Notes: generated by a model from the letters alone, not told the origin. A DNA stretch of 64,000 bases from Alphaproteobacteria bacterium (GCA_017480385.1 JAFVAT010000024.1:1-64000), one strand, 5' to 3'. Shown: positions 8,964-19,672, numbered from the stretch's first letter. Numbers and translations are program-made.

Positions 8964-10493
8964 ATGCGCCGTATTTTGTTTGGTTTGACCCTGTTTTGCT
9001 TTTTTGCCTTGTCTTTTCCTCTTAAAGCGCAGGAAATTCCTGTCTGGTGGGAGCCCGTTCTGGGATATGCTCAACTGCCGATCGGACGCATGTTCGATAC
9101 GCTTCATGCTGCTTGCAAAATCATTACGGAGAAATCGTTAACTCCCGTTTCCGCTAATACTTTTGCTTTTTCCGCCGTTAAAAGCCTGTCCACAATCGAC
9201 CAGAAAATCAGTGCGCTCATGGACGGAAAACGAGTACTGATTCTGGCCGACGGGAAAATATTAAAAAGCTTCCGCGCGCCGGAAGACAACGACTGCGCAA
9301 ATTGGTCGCGGCTGGTTTTAGCGGCGGCGGTTGAAGTGCGTCCCTATTCCCCAAAAGCGCAAAAAGCCGATGCGGAGGAATTGTTCAATATTTTAATTAA
9401 TGCTGCCTTAGGAAATATAGATTCATATTCTCACTATGCTGGCGCTGATCCGGCGGAACTGGAACCTTTAAACAAACCCGCCGGCTTGGGAATCAGTTAC
9501 CGACGCATCGGACGGTACTTGGATATCACGGAAATTTTGCCTGACGGAGCCGCCTCCCGCACCGATTTGGCCGTCGGTGACAGGATTTCGGCGATCAACG
9601 GCAAAACAATTGCCGACCTGTCCCGCGTGCAGATTTTAAATCTTTTGCGCGGCGAAGAGGGAACAGAAGTCGTTTTGGACCTGCGCAAAGACGGCAAAGC
9701 GCAAACACGCACAATCACCCGCGCTCCGGCTTCAGCCTCTTCTGTAACGTATTTCTTTGATGATAAAGACAAGCTGATGACGATTAAAATTTCCGCCTTT
9801 ACGGAAAAAACGCTCATCGGCCTAAACGCAACGTTAAACAAAGCGCAGAAGATGAATGCCGCCGGCTTGATTATCGATCTGCGCGCCAATACCGGCGGTT
9901 TGCTGAAACAGGCTGTTTTAGCTGCCGACATGTTTTTGCCGCAGGATTTGTTAATCATTAAAACAAAGGGCCGTCACCCGGATACGCAGCACCAGTATAC
10001 TTCCACCTCCAAAGACCGACGTCCCGTTTATCCTATCGCTGTCCTGATTGACAGGCAAACCGCGTCCAGCGCGGAATTTTTCGCCGGCATTTTGCAGGAA
10101 TACCGTCATGCTGTTGTCATCGGCACGCCTTCTTACGGCAAAAGTGTCATTCAGGCAAATGATACCCTGCCCGACGGCGGAGAAATTTACCTGACTTGGG
10201 CGCAGTATTATCTGCCCTCCGGCTATTCGCCGCAGGGATATGGCATTTATCCGAATCTTTGCACTTCAGGAAAAACATTATTGGATATCGATCATCTGCC
10301 GGCTCCGAAAACCAATATGCAGCCATGGCGAAAAGGAACGGAACAGGAAAAGAAAAAAGGGTTATCCCTTTGCCCGCCGCAATCCCGCAAAGATAACCCC
10401 TTAGATACTGAAGCCGCCCGCATGCTTTTGCTGGATCAGGAACGTTATGAACGCGCTTTAACCTATTTTTCGCTTGACTCAACGGAAAAATAG
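8964..10493 (+). CDS. Exported S41 carboxy-terminal processing protease
   Basis: Periplasmic serine protease of the CtpA/Prc family, which trims C-termini of envelope proteins. There is a signal peptide (residues 1-22, cut after 'LKAQ'). A PDZ domain follows at about 165-250 ('[16 protein letters not shown]'), then the S41 catalytic domain. By spacing the catalytic dyad is Ser368 ('TASSAE') and Lys393 ('SYGKSV'). '[13 protein letters not shown]' is the usual oxyanion segment. The C-terminal ~90 residues are not recognisable. Length is 509 aa. It is tightly coupled to rnr. The substrate is unknown. Confidence 0.9.
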   Translation: MRRILFGLTLFCFFALSFPLKAQEIPVWWEPVLGYAQLPIGRMFDTLHAACKIITEKSLTPVSANTFAFSAVKSLSTIDQKISALMDGKRVLILADGKILKSFRAPEDNDCANWSRLVLAAAVEVRPYSPKAQKADAEELFNILINAALGNIDSYSHYAGADPAELEPLNKPAGLGISYRRIGRYLDITEILPDGAASRTDLAVGDRISAINGKTIADLSRVQILNLLRGEEGTEVVLDLRKDGKAQTRTITRAPASASSVTYFFDDKDKLMTIKISAFTEKTLIGLNATLNKAQKMNAAGLIIDLRANTGGLLKQAVLAADMFLPQDLLIIKTKGRHPDTQHQYTSTSKDRRPVYPIAVLIDRQTASSAEFFAGILQEYRHAVVIGTPSYGKSVIQANDTLPDGGEIYLTWAQYYLPSGYSPQGYGIYPNLCTSGKTLLDIDHLPAPKTNMQPWRKGTEQEKKKGLSLCPPQSRKDNPLDTEAARMLLLDQERYERALTYFSLDSTEK

Positions 10494-10543
10494 CGTATTT
10501 TTGCTGTATCGTTTTTTTGATTTTTTTGATTGGATGGTTTGTC

Positions 10544-10711
10544 ATGGCAAAACCCGCAACAGTACAGATTAAGCTGGAAAGCACAGAAGGAACGGGATAC
10601 TTTTATACAACAAAGAAAAATCCCCGTACAAAAACGGAAAAGCTTCAGTTAAAAAAGTATGATCCGAAAGCGCGCAAGCACGTCATTTTCAAAGAAACAA
10701 AGATGCGCTGA
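10544..10711 (+). CDS. rpmG: 50S ribosomal protein L33
   Basis: A 55-residue protein of the large subunit near the E site. '[20 protein letters not shown]', 'TTKKNPR' and the basic C-terminus '[15 protein letters not shown]' are diagnostic. It lacks the Cys pairs of zinc-binding L33. An in-frame upstream start at 10517 would add nine hydrophobic residues foreign to the family, so ATG 10544 is used. A strong intrinsic terminator follows 24 bp after the stop. Confidence 0.95.
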   Translation: MAKPATVQIKLESTEGTGYFYTTKKNPRTKTEKLQLKKYDPKARKHVIFKETKMR

Positions 10712-10734
10712 TTCGCTGTGTTTTGAACAGAATT

Positions 10735-10763
10735 AAAGCCCGCTTGATTGTCGGGCTTTTTTA
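10735..10763 (+). terminator. Intrinsic terminator of rpmG
   Basis: Perfect 8-bp stem (AAAGCCCG at 10735-10742 with CGGGCTTT at 10752-10759), a 9-nt loop and a T-run. It separates the rpmG transcript from the ankyrin gene. Confidence 0.85.
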
Positions 10764-10776
10764 TTCGGTCTTTTTA

Positions 10777-11283
10777 ATGAAACTCTTTTCCTTTTTACTG
10801 GTATTTTTTCTTTTCAGCCTGTCGGCGGCGGCTGAAACAGACGGCTTTACCCCTTTGATAAAAGTCGTGACAAATGAAAAGGCGTCCCCTTATGCAGTCG
10901 AATCCTTAATCCAAAAAGGAGGCGATGTTAACGCAACAGATGATCAGGGCCGCAGCGTTTTAATGCTGGCTGCCATGCATCACCCTTCCGTGCTCATACC
11001 TTTCCTTTTAGTTTCCAACGGCGCCTATATTAATGCCAAAACACCGGATACGGGACAAACGGCTTTATTTTTTGCCGTCCAATATAACTCAAATCCCGAA
11101 GTGGCCGCCGCTTTACTGAATTATGGTGCCGATCAGGACGTTAAAGACGTTTTCGGCAAAACGGCTTATGACTATGCCGACCGGAATCCTAAACTGAAGG
11201 GCTCTCTTGTTCTGGGACTGTTTCATGAACATCATGAAGAGGATACAAGCGAAGATTCTTCGGATTCCGCCATATCGCGATAG
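10777..11283 (+). CDS. Exported ankyrin-repeat protein
   Basis: A 168-aa protein with an N-terminal signal peptide ('KLFSFLLVFFLFSLSAAAE') and about three ankyrin repeats ('DDQGRSVLMLAAM', 'DTGQTALFFAVQYNS...LLNYGAD', 'DVFGKTAYDYA'). The tail is acidic and His-rich. Ankyrin repeats bind proteins; the partner is unknown, but the signal peptide places it in the periplasm or outside. I chose ATG 10777 because the TTG at 10723 would start inside the rpmG terminator. The SD is weak. The 3' end overlaps the oppositely oriented TerS-like gene by 52 bp. Confidence 0.75.
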   Translation: MKLFSFLLVFFLFSLSAAAETDGFTPLIKVVTNEKASPYAVESLIQKGGDVNATDDQGRSVLMLAAMHHPSVLIPFLLVSNGAYINAKTPDTGQTALFFAVQYNSNPEVAAALLNYGADQDVKDVFGKTAYDYADRNPKLKGSLVLGLFHEHHEEDTSEDSSDSAISR

Positions 11284-11540
11284 GATACGATTTGGACGGA
11301 AACGCCCTTTGAATCCGTTTCTTTGATAGATCCCATCAGTTTGGCCATTAATTCGCACGCTTTTAAAACCGTCGCGGATTGATATTCCATCGCTCCCGTC
11401 GGCGCACCGCTCTTATCTAAAACAGGCATTGGTTTGCGGGATACTTCTATGACTTCCCTAACTGTCGCAATCAGATAATCGCTCATTTCCTGCGCATTAA
11501 AAGTTTCCGTTTTTTTCTTAATGATTTTTCTTGTCGGCAT
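11232..11540 (-). CDS. Phage terminase small subunit-like protein (TerS-like)
   Basis: A 102-aa protein. The middle ('PVLDKSGAPTGAMEYQSATV') and the following helix ('LKACELMAKLMG') match the pattern I know from phage small terminases, where 'G-x-Y...ALELLGKHLG' precedes a beta segment like the 'GVSVQIV' seen here. The N-terminal DNA-binding helix-turn-helix of full TerS proteins is short or absent. The SD is adequate (AAAGGAAAGA). Its promoter shares an exact 12-bp box with the terL promoter 8 kb away, which supports a linked role in DNA packaging. The assignment rests on pattern memory, not a search; it could also be an unrelated small protein. Confidence 0.5.
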   Translation of the reverse strand: MPTRKIIKKKTETFNAQEMSDYLIATVREVIEVSRKPMPVLDKSGAPTGAMEYQSATVLKACELMAKLMGSIKETDSKGVSVQIVSYRDMAESEESSLVSSS

Positions 11541-11559
11541 TTATCTTTCCTTTCAAATA

Positions 11560-11592
11560 ATCACATTATGTAATAATTTAATAAAAAATCAA
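11560..11592 (-). promoter_or_regulatory. Promoter of the TerS-like gene with 12-bp box shared with terL
   Basis: Reading on the minus strand: -35 TTGATT (11592-11587), an 18-bp AT-rich spacer, then -10 TAATGT (11568-11563). The -10 lies inside the box ACATAATGTGAT (11571-11560), identical to that in the terL promoter. The inner ACAT-A-ATGT is an inverted repeat and could be an operator. Confidence 0.55.
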
Positions 11593-11674
11593 GCGTTTTG
11601 TGATTTTTCAATATTGCTGTGGCATCTTATCCGGTTCCGGCCTATAATTCTGCCGTTTTAACAGGAGGGAAAAA

Positions 11675-12442
11675 ATGCTGTCCTATCAACATCTTTATCA
11701 TGCCGGCAATTTGGCAGATGTGCACAAACATGCCGCGTTGTGTGTGGTTTTAAGGCATTTAACCCAAAAGGAAAAACCGCTGACTTATCTGGAAACACAC
11801 GCAGGCCGAGGCATTTACGATTTAAGTTCGACAGAATCCTTAAAAACGGGGGAAGCCGCACAAGGGTATCAAAAACTGGCCCGAAACAAAAAGCTGAACA
11901 ATCACCCTTATTTTGATTTGCAGCGCCGCATTCAAAATGAAGTCGGACAGAATCTTTATGCCGGCTCTCCTTTCATTGCAGAGGCTTTATTAAGGCCGAC
12001 GGACACGCTGCATCTTATGGAGCTTCACCCGCAGGAATATCAGGCGTTATACAGGCTGATGCGCTATCCGAACACGCATCTGCATCACCGTGACGGATAC
12101 GAAGGCGGATTGGCGCTCTGCCCGCCTCAGCCGCGTCGGGGAATCTTGGTCATTGATCCGAGCTATGAGGTCAAAACAGAATATAATAAAGCGGCTGATT
12201 TCATCTTAAAAGTGCACAAAAAATGGACGGAAGGCGTTTTGTTCTTATGGTATCCCGTTTTAAAGGAGGCATATCATCTGCTTCCGGTGACCAAATTAAA
12301 AGAAGCCTGCCTGCCTAAATTTTATCACAGCGAAATCCGCTTTCCCCTTGTGCGCGAAGGCATGCTGGGCAGCGGGCTTATCCTTGTCAACGCGCCGTAT
12401 CAATGTGAAAACGAATTAGATCAGATTGCCGAATGGTTTTAA
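11675..12442 (+). CDS. rlmJ: 23S rRNA (adenine2030-N6)-methyltransferase RlmJ
   Basis: SAM-dependent methyltransferase that modifies A2030 of 23S rRNA. The start 'MLSYQHLYHAGNLADVHKH' and the SAM-binding 'YLETHAGRGIYDL' are diagnostic. 'GILVIDPSYE' holds the catalytic DPPY-like motif in the form DPSY. Length is 255 aa. A strong SD (AGGAGG) precedes ATG 11675, and a consensus -10 TATAAT lies at 11643-11648, though no good -35 was found. It is transcribed divergently from the TerS-like gene. Confidence 0.93.
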   Translation: MLSYQHLYHAGNLADVHKHAALCVVLRHLTQKEKPLTYLETHAGRGIYDLSSTESLKTGEAAQGYQKLARNKKLNNHPYFDLQRRIQNEVGQNLYAGSPFIAEALLRPTDTLHLMELHPQEYQALYRLMRYPNTHLHHRDGYEGGLALCPPQPRRGILVIDPSYEVKTEYNKAADFILKVHKKWTEGVLFLWYPVLKEAYHLLPVTKLKEACLPKFYHSEIRFPLVREGMLGSGLILVNAPYQCENELDQIAEWF

Positions 12443-12616
12443 CGACCTGTTTTTCCAAAACTTCCTCCGGCCTCTCAAGCCTGTTTTAATGCAGGGCTTA
12501 AATCAAACGGGTCCGACAAAAGGATTTTTTCTTTAACCGCCGAAATACGTATCCTTTTTATTATCCTTTATCCCCTAAAACACAGCTTACTTTTTTCGGA
12601 TTAAAGCCGCATGGTT

Positions 12617-12648
12617 GATCCTGTTTGTTTTTGATTAAAAACAGGATC
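12617..12648 (+). promoter_or_regulatory. Perfect inverted repeat covering the ribosome binding site of the efflux operon
   Basis: GATCCTGTTT (12617-12626) is perfectly complementary to AAACAGGATC (12639-12648), with a 12-nt loop. The right arm contains the SD core AGGA (12643-12646) for the adaptor gene at 12653. As RNA it would hide the ribosome binding site; as DNA it could be a repressor operator. Confidence 0.6.
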
Positions 12649-12652
12649 GGAT

Positions 12653-13825
12653 ATGGATAAGAATATCGAAAAAAAATCATCAAGCTTTCATATGGCCGCA
12701 TACACGCTGTTGATTCTTTTAGTCATCGGATTAGGATACCGGCTTTATTTATCACAAAAAGAAAAGTCCGCCCTCCCCGGCGCTGATGCAGCAGCGGCCC
12801 CAGTCGCAGTCGTTATTGATGTTCTGCCGATCGCGCCAAAGGACGTAATGCTTTCAAAGCATTATATCGGCTATGTCACGCCGGTTCATTCCGTTTCCGT
12901 TCTGCCGTTTATCAGCGGTTTTGTCGAAAACGTCTGTGTTCAAAACGGCCAGCACGTTCAAGCCGGACAGTTATTGGCCGTTTTGGAACAAGGCGAATAT
13001 AAAGCCAGTTTGAATTTATCGCGAGCCGCCGTTATGCAGGCGACAGCAAATTATGAAAATGCGGCCTCTTACTATCAGCGTATACAGGCCGCGGGAGAAA
13101 AGGCCGTTGCTCAGGCGGACAGAGATAAGGCTCAGGCTGAATTTTTATCGGCGAAAGCGGCTTTGGCACAGGCGCAGGCACAATTAAGCGCTGCGGAGGT
13201 CAATTATAATTATACGCTGATCCGCGCTCCGATTTCCGGCCTGATCGGAACGGTTCAGCCGACAAAGGGCGATTACGTTTCCCCTGCCGGAACACCCTTA
13301 ATGACGATTTTGCAGGTTTCGCCCATTCAGGTTGTTTTTTCCATTACGGACAAAGACTATATTCAAAACGTCATCGCCAACGGATTAAATGATTTGCTGG
13401 CTGACAACACAATCCGACTTCAGCTGGCGAACGGCGAATTTTATCCTGTTCAGGGCGTCTATCAGTATGCGGAAAACGCGTTAGATCGGTCAACCAATTC
13501 GGTAGCCGTTTACGTCAGCTTTGATAATCCGGACAATATTCTGATTCCGAATGCGTATGTCACCGTTTATTTGGAACAGGAATTTAAAAACGTTGTGGCT
13601 CTTCCTCAAAACAAAATATCCCTGACCCCCGAAGGCAGCTTCGCAACAATCGCGGACAGGCAGGGAATCCGTCAGCAGAAAATAGAAATTATCGATTCAC
13701 AGGGCGCAGATTACATCGTTAAAAATACTTTTGCGCCGCAAACGTATCTGGTTGCCGGGAAACCGCCGGCTTTAAAAGAAAACGAACCCTTCAGACTCAA
13801 CATTTTATCCGATCAGGCAGAGTAA
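12653..13825 (+). CDS. RND efflux periplasmic adaptor (membrane fusion protein)
   Basis: Links an inner-membrane RND pump to the outer-membrane channel. There is an N-terminal membrane anchor (about residues 14-33). A lipoyl half-motif ('SVLPFISGFVENVCVQNGQHVQAGQLLAVL') comes next, then an alpha-helical coiled-coil rich in Ala and Gln (about 115-185) and the second lipoyl half ('IRAPISGLIG'), followed by beta-barrel and membrane-proximal domains. Length is 390 aa, usual for AcrA/MexA-type adaptors. It is the first gene of a three-gene operon and no regulator gene is adjacent. Substrate range cannot be predicted. Confidence 0.93.
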   Translation: MDKNIEKKSSSFHMAAYTLLILLVIGLGYRLYLSQKEKSALPGADAAAAPVAVVIDVLPIAPKDVMLSKHYIGYVTPVHSVSVLPFISGFVENVCVQNGQHVQAGQLLAVLEQGEYKASLNLSRAAVMQATANYENAASYYQRIQAAGEKAVAQADRDKAQAEFLSAKAALAQAQAQLSAAEVNYNYTLIRAPISGLIGTVQPTKGDYVSPAGTPLMTILQVSPIQVVFSITDKDYIQNVIANGLNDLLADNTIRLQLANGEFYPVQGVYQYAENALDRSTNSVAVYVSFDNPDNILIPNAYVTVYLEQEFKNVVALPQNKISLTPEGSFATIADRQGIRQQKIEIIDSQGADYIVKNTFAPQTYLVAGKPPALKENEPFRLNILSDQAE

Positions 13826-13831
13826 CCGGCC

Positions 13832-16800
13832 ATGTTTTCCTCTTTTTTCATTCACCGTCCCCGCTTTGCGGGCGTCATTTCAATCGTTATGATTATTTTA
13901 GGGCTGCTGGCGATTGCTGTCCTGCCGGTTTCTCAGTATCCCGAAATCACGCCGCCACAGATTGTCGTTCAGACAAATTACCCCGGCGCAAACGCCAAAG
14001 TGTTGGTCGATACGGTCGCCGTGCCGATTGAAAACCAGATCAACGGCGTTGAAAATATGCTGTATATGTCCTCAACGTCCACCGATACGGGACAATACAC
14101 GCTGACAATCACGTTTAACATCGGCACGGATCCCGATATTGCTCAGGTCAAAGTCGAAAATCGGCTGCAGCAGGTGACTTCCCAACTGCCCGCTATCGTC
14201 AACGCAGAAGGGCTGACCGTTAAAACGCAGACGGCCAATATGTTGGCGATGCTGGCGTTAAGGTCGCCGAAACATTCCTATTCCGATTTGTATTTAAGCA
14301 ACTTCGCCTATCAGAACATTAAAAACGTTTTGGCGCGTATCGAAGGCGTCGGCGACGTGACGATCTATTCCCCGAAATACAGCATGCGCCTGTGGGTCAA
14401 TACGGAAAAAACGGCGGCGCTGGGGCTGACAAACGCGGATATTATCCAAGCCGTCAAATCACAAAACACGCAGGCTTCGATCGGGGAAATCGCTTCGGCG
14501 CCGACGCCCGATGGCGCGACCGTGATGTTGTCGCTGACTGCGAAGGGATTGCTTGATTCGGTCAAAGATTTTGAAGAAATTATTATCGCTGCCTCGCCCG
14601 TCGGCGGCATCGTGCGCTTGAAAGACGTCGCCCGCGTCGAACTTGGCGCGGAAACCTACACGATGAACGCGACTTACGACAATTCGCCGGCTGTCATCAT
14701 TATGCTCAGCCAAACGCCAAATTCCAATTCACTGACGATTATGAAAGACGTGGAAAAGGAAATGGCCGTTTTGAAAGAAAGCTTTCCCGACGATATAAAT
14801 TTTGAAATCGCTTACGATTCAACCAAATTCGTCAAGGCGAGCATCGAAAGCATTATTGAAACGCTGGTCATTACGTTTTCTCTGGTCGTTTTGGTCACGT
14901 TTGTTTTCCTGCAAAAAGTCAAAACGACTTTAATTCCGCTGATTACAATTCCGGTGTCTTTGATCGCCACGTTTGCCGTGATTTATCTGCTGGGCTTTGA
15001 CATCAACATTTTGACCTTATTTGCAATGATCTTAGCGATCGGACTGGTCGTTGACGATGCGATTATTGTTGTCGAACGCGTAGAGTACTTAATGGCGAAC
15101 GAAGGGCTTAATTCCTTTGATGCCTCTGTTAAAGCAATGCAGCAGATCGGCAGCGCGGTTATTGCGACGACTTTCGTTTTGCTGGCTATTTTTGTGCCGG
15201 TCGGGTTAATGGCCGGCATTACGGGCAAAATTTATCAGCAATTCGCCGTGACTGTCGCGACTTCCGTTGTGTTTTCAGCGTTTAACGCGCTGACGCTCAG
15301 CCCTGCTCTGTGTGCAATTTTCCTGAAAAACGACAAGCGGGAGGACGCGAAAGGATTTTTCAAATACTTCAATCATTTTATCGATTACTGCAAAGAAAAA
15401 TATACCGCCGTTGTCGGTGTGCTGGCGGCAGGGCCAATCCTAACAACGCTGATCTTAATTGCGGCAATGGCTATTGCGGTGTTCGGTTTTGACAAAACAG
15501 CGACCTCTTTTTTGCCCGAAGAAGATCAGGGACTGATTTTGGCAAACTTCCAACTGCCCAACACAACGACCGTCAAAACAACGCAGGAGTTTCTGGATAA
15601 AATCGGCAAAACTGTTTTGAAAACCAAAGGCGTAAAGTACTTCATCGGCGTAGCGGGCTACAGCATGCTCAGCGCGGTCGGAGAAAACACCGCATTCGGC
15701 GTGGTCGGACTGGAAGACTGGTCAAAAAGAACAACGAAAGACCTCTCTCTTAATTCCCTGATTGAACAGCTGACAAAAGACTTTGCCGGCAATACAGAGG
15801 CTGAGATTGAATTTTTCGCTCTGCCGTCCATTCCGGGCGTCGGCAAAAGCAGCGGACTGTCGTTGGAACTGCTGGCAACGGACGGTGCGAAAACGCCGCA
15901 AGATCTTTATCGGACTATGGGGCAATTTTTAGGCAAGCTGAACGGATTGCCGGAACTGACCTATGCTTTTTCCACATTTGATGTCAATTCGCCCAGCATT
16001 TATCTGGATATCGACCGCACAAAGCTGGAAGCGCTCAAAGTGCCGGTCAGTACCTTGTTTTCAACACTGCAAAGCTCTTTAGGCTCCTCATACATTAACA
16101 ACATCACGCTGAATGGTCAGGTCAACCGCGTGATTTTACAGGCGGACGCACCTTTCCGCAAAAGCCTGAAAAATCTGGAGGATATGTACGTTCAGTCCTC
16201 CGACGGACAACTGATTCAAGTCAAAAGCTTTGCAACCGTCCGCACCGTCATGGCTCCGAAAATCATTTACCGCTATAACCAATATACGGAAGCCTCGATT
16301 ATCGCCCAAGCCGCAGAAGGCGTCAGCTCCGGCAGCGCAATTGATGCCGTTGTGCAATCGGCCAAAACTGACCTGCCCAAAGGATATGGCATCGCGTGGA
16401 CAGGGTTAAGCTTACAGGAAATTGAAGCGGCAGGCTTGGCGGTATTCCTGATTGTGCTGGCGTTGATCTTCTGCTATCTGTTTTTGGTCGCTTTGTATGA
16501 AAGCTGGATGCTGGCTTTTGCCGTGATGTTTTCCACTGTTTTTGCCGTATTGGGGGCTTTGGCCGGACTGCACTTTATGGGACAATCTTTGAGCATTTAC
16601 GCACAGCTGGGATTGGTCATGCTGATCGGTCTTGCGGCCAAAAACGCGATTTTGATTGTCGAGTTCACCAAAGACCACCGCGAAAAGGGCGCGAGCATTC
16701 AGGAGGCGTCCGAAAAAGGCGCCGCCGAACGTTTCCGCGCCGTTTTGATGACCGCTCTGACGTTCATTCTGGGCGTATTCCCGATGATTATCGCCACCGG

Positions 16801-16987
16801 TGCGGGCGCGGCAAGCCAGATTGCGATCGGCACTAGCGTCTTTTTCGGCATGATTGCGGCGACTTTTATCGGGATATTTTTTATTCCGGCACTATTTGCC
16901 CTGTTTGAAACGATCAAGGAAAAGGCGTCTGTTCAGCCGATACCGGAAACGCCGAACGTTTGCTCAAGGGAGAACCGCCATGAATAG
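13832..16987 (+). CDS. RND multidrug efflux pump, HAE1 (AcrB/MexB) type
   Basis: Proton-driven inner-membrane transporter. Features in order: TM1 ('[20 protein letters not shown]'), a large periplasmic pore domain, TM helices 2-6 with the proton-relay Asp pair in TM4 ('[12 protein letters not shown]'), a second periplasmic domain and TM 7-12 ('[20 protein letters not shown]'). Length is 1051 aa, close to AcrB. The start is 6 bp after the adaptor stop, and its end overlaps the outer-membrane factor by 8 bp. It forms a tripartite pump with its neighbours. Confidence 0.96.
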   Translation: MFSSFFIHRPRFAGVISIVMIILGLLAIAVLPVSQYPEITPPQIVVQTNYPGANAKVLVDTVAVPIENQINGVENMLYMSSTSTDTGQYTLTITFNIGTDPDIAQVKVENRLQQVTSQLPAIVNAEGLTVKTQTANMLAMLALRSPKHSYSDLYLSNFAYQNIKNVLARIEGVGDVTIYSPKYSMRLWVNTEKTAALGLTNADIIQAVKSQNTQASIGEIASAPTPDGATVMLSLTAKGLLDSVKDFEEIIIAASPVGGIVRLKDVARVELGAETYTMNATYDNSPAVIIMLSQTPNSNSLTIMKDVEKEMAVLKESFPDDINFEIAYDSTKFVKASIESIIETLVITFSLVVLVTFVFLQKVKTTLIPLITIPVSLIATFAVIYLLGFDINILTLFAMILAIGLVVDDAIIVVERVEYLMANEGLNSFDASVKAMQQIGSAVIATTFVLLAIFVPVGLMAGITGKIYQQFAVTVATSVVFSAFNALTLSPALCAIFLKNDKREDAKGFFKYFNHFIDYCKEKYTAVVGVLAAGPILTTLILIAAMAIAVFGFDKTATSFLPEEDQGLILANFQLPNTTTVKTTQEFLDKIGKTVLKTKGVKYFIGVAGYSMLSAVGENTAFGVVGLEDWSKRTTKDLSLNSLIEQLTKDFAGNTEAEIEFFALPSIPGVGKSSGLSLELLATDGAKTPQDLYRTMGQFLGKLNGLPELTYAFSTFDVNSPSIYLDIDRTKLEALKVPVSTLFSTLQSSLGSSYINNITLNGQVNRVILQADAPFRKSLKNLEDMYVQSSDGQLIQVKSFATVRTVMAPKIIYRYNQYTEASIIAQAAEGVSSGSAIDAVVQSAKTDLPKGYGIAWTGLSLQEIEAAGLAVFLIVLALIFCYLFLVALYESWMLAFAVMFSTVFAVLGALAGLHFMGQSLSIYAQLGLVMLIGLAAKNAILIVEFTKDHREKGASIQEASEKGAAERFRAVLMTALTFILGVFPMIIATGAGAASQIAIGTSVFFGMIAATFIGIFFIPALFALFETIKEKASVQPIPETPNVCSRENRHE

Positions 16988-18365
16988 AACAGCGCTTTTT
17001 CTCAGTCTGACCGCGCTGTGCGGGTGCACAATGGGACCGGATTACAAACGTCCCGATACCGTATCGGACACCCAAATCAAAGCATCGTTGAATATCGCAA
17101 ACGAAGCCGTGACTATTGACCGCGAATGGCATAAAGCGTTCGGCGACGATCGTTTAAACGATCTGATCGACTTAGCCCTGCTGGACAGCCCCGATGTCGG
17201 TTCAGCCGTAGAAAAACTGCGTCAAAGCCGGATTGCTTTGGAAATTCAAGGCGTTCAATATTATCCGACCCTTGATGCTTCCGGCGGTTACACAAAGCTA
17301 AAGCCGTCCAAAAATCTGACCAATTCCTACAAAGAAAGCTATTATCAGGCAGGGCTTGACGCCGCGTGGGAACTCGACCTCTGGGGAGCTGGCCGCCGAT
17401 TGACAGAAAACGCCCGCGCCGCAGCTGAAGCCGCCGCCGCAAACCTTGATGACGTGCGGATTTCATTAAAGGCCGAAGTGATTAACAATTATATCAGCCT
17501 GCGTCAGGCTCAGGAACAGCTGCGCCTGCTGTACCGCACATTAAGGCTTCAAAACAAAATCGCCGCTTTGACCACGGATAAGGCACAGTCGGGATTGGTC
17601 AATCAAACAGACTTAGCCCGCGCACAATATGCCGTCGATTCAATCAAGGCGCAAATTCCAGCTTTAAAAATCGCTGCGGCCGCATATAAAAACAATTTAA
17701 CGTTACTGACCGGAAAACTGCCGGAACAGCTGAACGACCTGCTGAGCGACACAGGAAGCAACATTGTCCGGGAAGCCTACATCTATAATCCCTCCGTTCT
17801 GACACAAATCCCCGCGGACGCATTGCGATCCCGTCCCGATGTGCGCGCCGCGGAACAAAAACTGATTGCGCAGAACGCTCTGATCGGCAAAGCGATCGCC
17901 GACCTGTTCCCCTCCGTTTCCCTGACCGGCTTTTTCGGAGTGCAGGCCGACCATTTTAATAAACTTGCCCACCATAACAGCACGATGTTTTCTTTAACAC
18001 CGGGCATAAACATGCCTTTATTCCATTGGGGAGCTTTATTTAAACAAGTCGATCTGGAAAAATCGGCGACGAAAGAAGCCGCCTATGCCTATCAAAAAGC
18101 CGTCCTGAACGCCGCCGCGGAAGTCAAGAACGCCATTATTTCGGTATCGGAACAATTTGCGCAAAATCAAACAAACGGGCAGGCTCTGACCAAAATGCGC
18201 AACATTTCCGCTTTGACGCTGGCACAGTACGATTCCGGATTACTGCCGCTGGACGATACGTTGAAAGTCTTTCAGGATCTGCTGAATGCCAAAACAGCCC
18301 TTATTCAAGGCAACGGCGCATTTTATCTAGCGGTCGTCGGATTTTATAAAGCGATCGGGTACTAG
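16980..18365 (+). CDS. Outer-membrane efflux lipoprotein (NodT/OprM family)
   Basis: TolC-like channel of the tripartite pump. Its signal peptide ends in a lipobox ('ALCGC'), so the mature protein is acylated at that Cys; '[10 protein letters not shown]' right after it is the classic NodT/OprM start. Two OEP repeats with long Ala-rich helices follow. Length is 461 aa. I chose ATG 16980 because it has a good SD (AAGGGAG) and begins the signal peptide; the longer frame from 16854 lies wholly inside the pump gene. Its stop overlaps the convergent terL stop by 4 bp, leaving no room for a terminator. Confidence 0.95.
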   Translation: MNRTALFLSLTALCGCTMGPDYKRPDTVSDTQIKASLNIANEAVTIDREWHKAFGDDRLNDLIDLALLDSPDVGSAVEKLRQSRIALEIQGVQYYPTLDASGGYTKLKPSKNLTNSYKESYYQAGLDAAWELDLWGAGRRLTENARAAAEAAAANLDDVRISLKAEVINNYISLRQAQEQLRLLYRTLRLQNKIAALTTDKAQSGLVNQTDLARAQYAVDSIKAQIPALKIAAAAYKNNLTLLTGKLPEQLNDLLSDTGSNIVREAYIYNPSVLTQIPADALRSRPDVRAAEQKLIAQNALIGKAIADLFPSVSLTGFFGVQADHFNKLAHHNSTMFSLTPGINMPLFHWGALFKQVDLEKSATKEAAYAYQKAVLNAAAEVKNAIISVSEQFAQNQTNGQALTKMRNISALTLAQYDSGLLPLDDTLKVFQDLLNAKTALIQGNGAFYLAVVGFYKAIGY

Positions 18366-19672
18366 CCCAGCGGATCATAGTCCCGATACGCCGCCTGCGT
18401 TTGGGAAAACGGGCGTTCCTGCTTGTTCCTTTTTTCTTTGATGCCGCAGGCCAGATAGCGGAACGCATCCGCCGCATGGCTGGTCCAATCGTGTAAAGGT
18501 TTCGGCTGAAAGTCTTTGCGCTGATCGTCCCAGGCGCGCTGATACTGCCGTAATGCCTCCAACCCTTTGGCGCATTTTTCCTTATCAAAGCGGCAGCGGG
18601 GCAACAACAAACGCACAGCCGCAATCCCGCTGTCAACGCTTACCCGCGGCAGAACGCGCCCGCGCACGCCCAGTCCCGCCAGCAAATCAAGCCGGCTTTT
18701 CCCGCTGGACAATTCGTGCACGCCGATATCGTGCGGAAAAATATTGTCGTCCGTATAAACATAAGGCTTGCTTTTTAATTCCCGCACATAGTGATCCAAG
18801 CCCACGCCACTAGCCTCATAATAGTCGATGACGAACACTTCCGCGCCGTTTGTTTGAAAAAACCAGATTGCCGTGCTGTCTCCGATCCCCAAATCCCAAG
18901 CCGTTGTCACGGGCAAAGCGGGATCATACGGCACTGAACCGATCCGCCCGTTGTTTTCCAATTCATTCAACAAAGCGCCGTAATAGCTTCCTTTCAGCGC
19001 CGCGTCGAAAGAACAGTAAAACTCCTGCTGAATGACGCTTTCGTCCATACCGGCGCGGCGTTCCGCTTCAACGGCGGATTGAGGAATGGCGCGCGTTTCC
19101 GAAACGACCAGTTTTTGCGCAAACCACCCCTCGGCCGCTTCGGCGGTTTCAAACAAAGTCAGGCCGTGATTGCGTCCTCTGGGGGTGTAGATGAACAACG
19201 CCCACCCGTCGTTTTCCGCCAAAATCGGACGTATGAAGTCCCACGCCGCCGGATCGGCGATCGAATATTCCGAAAACACGACCCCGACGGGGTTCGCCCC
19301 GACCAAAGAATTATAGCCGTCCGATCCGACACACTGCCAAATCGACCCGTTCAAAAGCTCGATTTTCATTTCCTGCGCGTTCGCCGACTTGCGCAAAGCC
19401 TTCGGAAACACCTGATCGATCACGCGCCTGCCCTGCTTGTCGATCGCGTCCCAGACGACTTTGCGCGCCTGCGTCTGCAAAGGCAACATATGCCAATAAA
19501 CGCCGACCCTTTGCATCGCCGCGACCGCCGTCCAATTCAGCGAAAGACTGTCCTTGCCCGCGCGCCTGTGCCAAACCGCCACCGCCCGTTTTCCGCCGTT
19601 TTCCAAATAATTCCACAATTTCATCTGATACTTGCGGGGCTTCCATTTATAAGGAATCTTGATATTGACCAT
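18362..19672 (-). CDS. Phage-type terminase large subunit (TerL), solitary
   Basis: ATP-driven DNA packaging motor with nuclease. P-loop 'WHRRAGKD' (residues 34-41). Walker B 'VGVVFSEY' (129-136), with catalytic Glu135 preceded by Ser rather than Asp. Coupling motif 'TPRGRNHG' (163-170). The RNase H-like nuclease has likely metal-binding Asp260 ('AWDLG'), Asp315 ('FPHDIG') and Asp402 ('HAADAFRY'), and 'QQEFYCSF' is also typical. Length is 436 aa. All key residues look intact, so it is not a decayed remnant. The SD is GGAGA. No head, portal or tail gene adjoins it; neighbours are the efflux operon and a structured RNA. A domesticated gene-transfer-agent role is an inference. Confidence 0.9.
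   Translation of the reverse strand: MVNIKIPYKWKPRKYQMKLWNYLENGGKRAVAVWHRRAGKDSLSLNWTAVAAMQRVGVYWHMLPLQTQARKVVWDAIDKQGRRVIDQVFPKALRKSANAQEMKIELLNGSIWQCVGSDGYNSLVGANPVGVVFSEYSIADPAAWDFIRPILAENDGWALFIYTPRGRNHGLTLFETAEAAEGWFAQKLVVSETRAIPQSAVEAERRAGMDESVIQQEFYCSFDAALKGSYYGALLNELENNGRIGSVPYDPALPVTTAWDLGIGDSTAIWFFQTNGAEVFVIDYYEASGVGLDHYVRELKSKPYVYTDDNIFPHDIGVHELSSGKSRLDLLAGLGVRGRVLPRVSVDSGIAAVRLLLPRCRFDKEKCAKGLEALRQYQRAWDDQRKDFQPKPLHDWTSHAADAFRYLACGIKEKRNKQERPFSQTQAAYRDYDPLG

Noticed and set aside
16854-16979. N-terminal extension of the outer-membrane factor
   Set aside because: It lies inside the pump gene, is Arg-rich and would bury the lipoprotein signal peptide; ATG 16980 has a proper SD.
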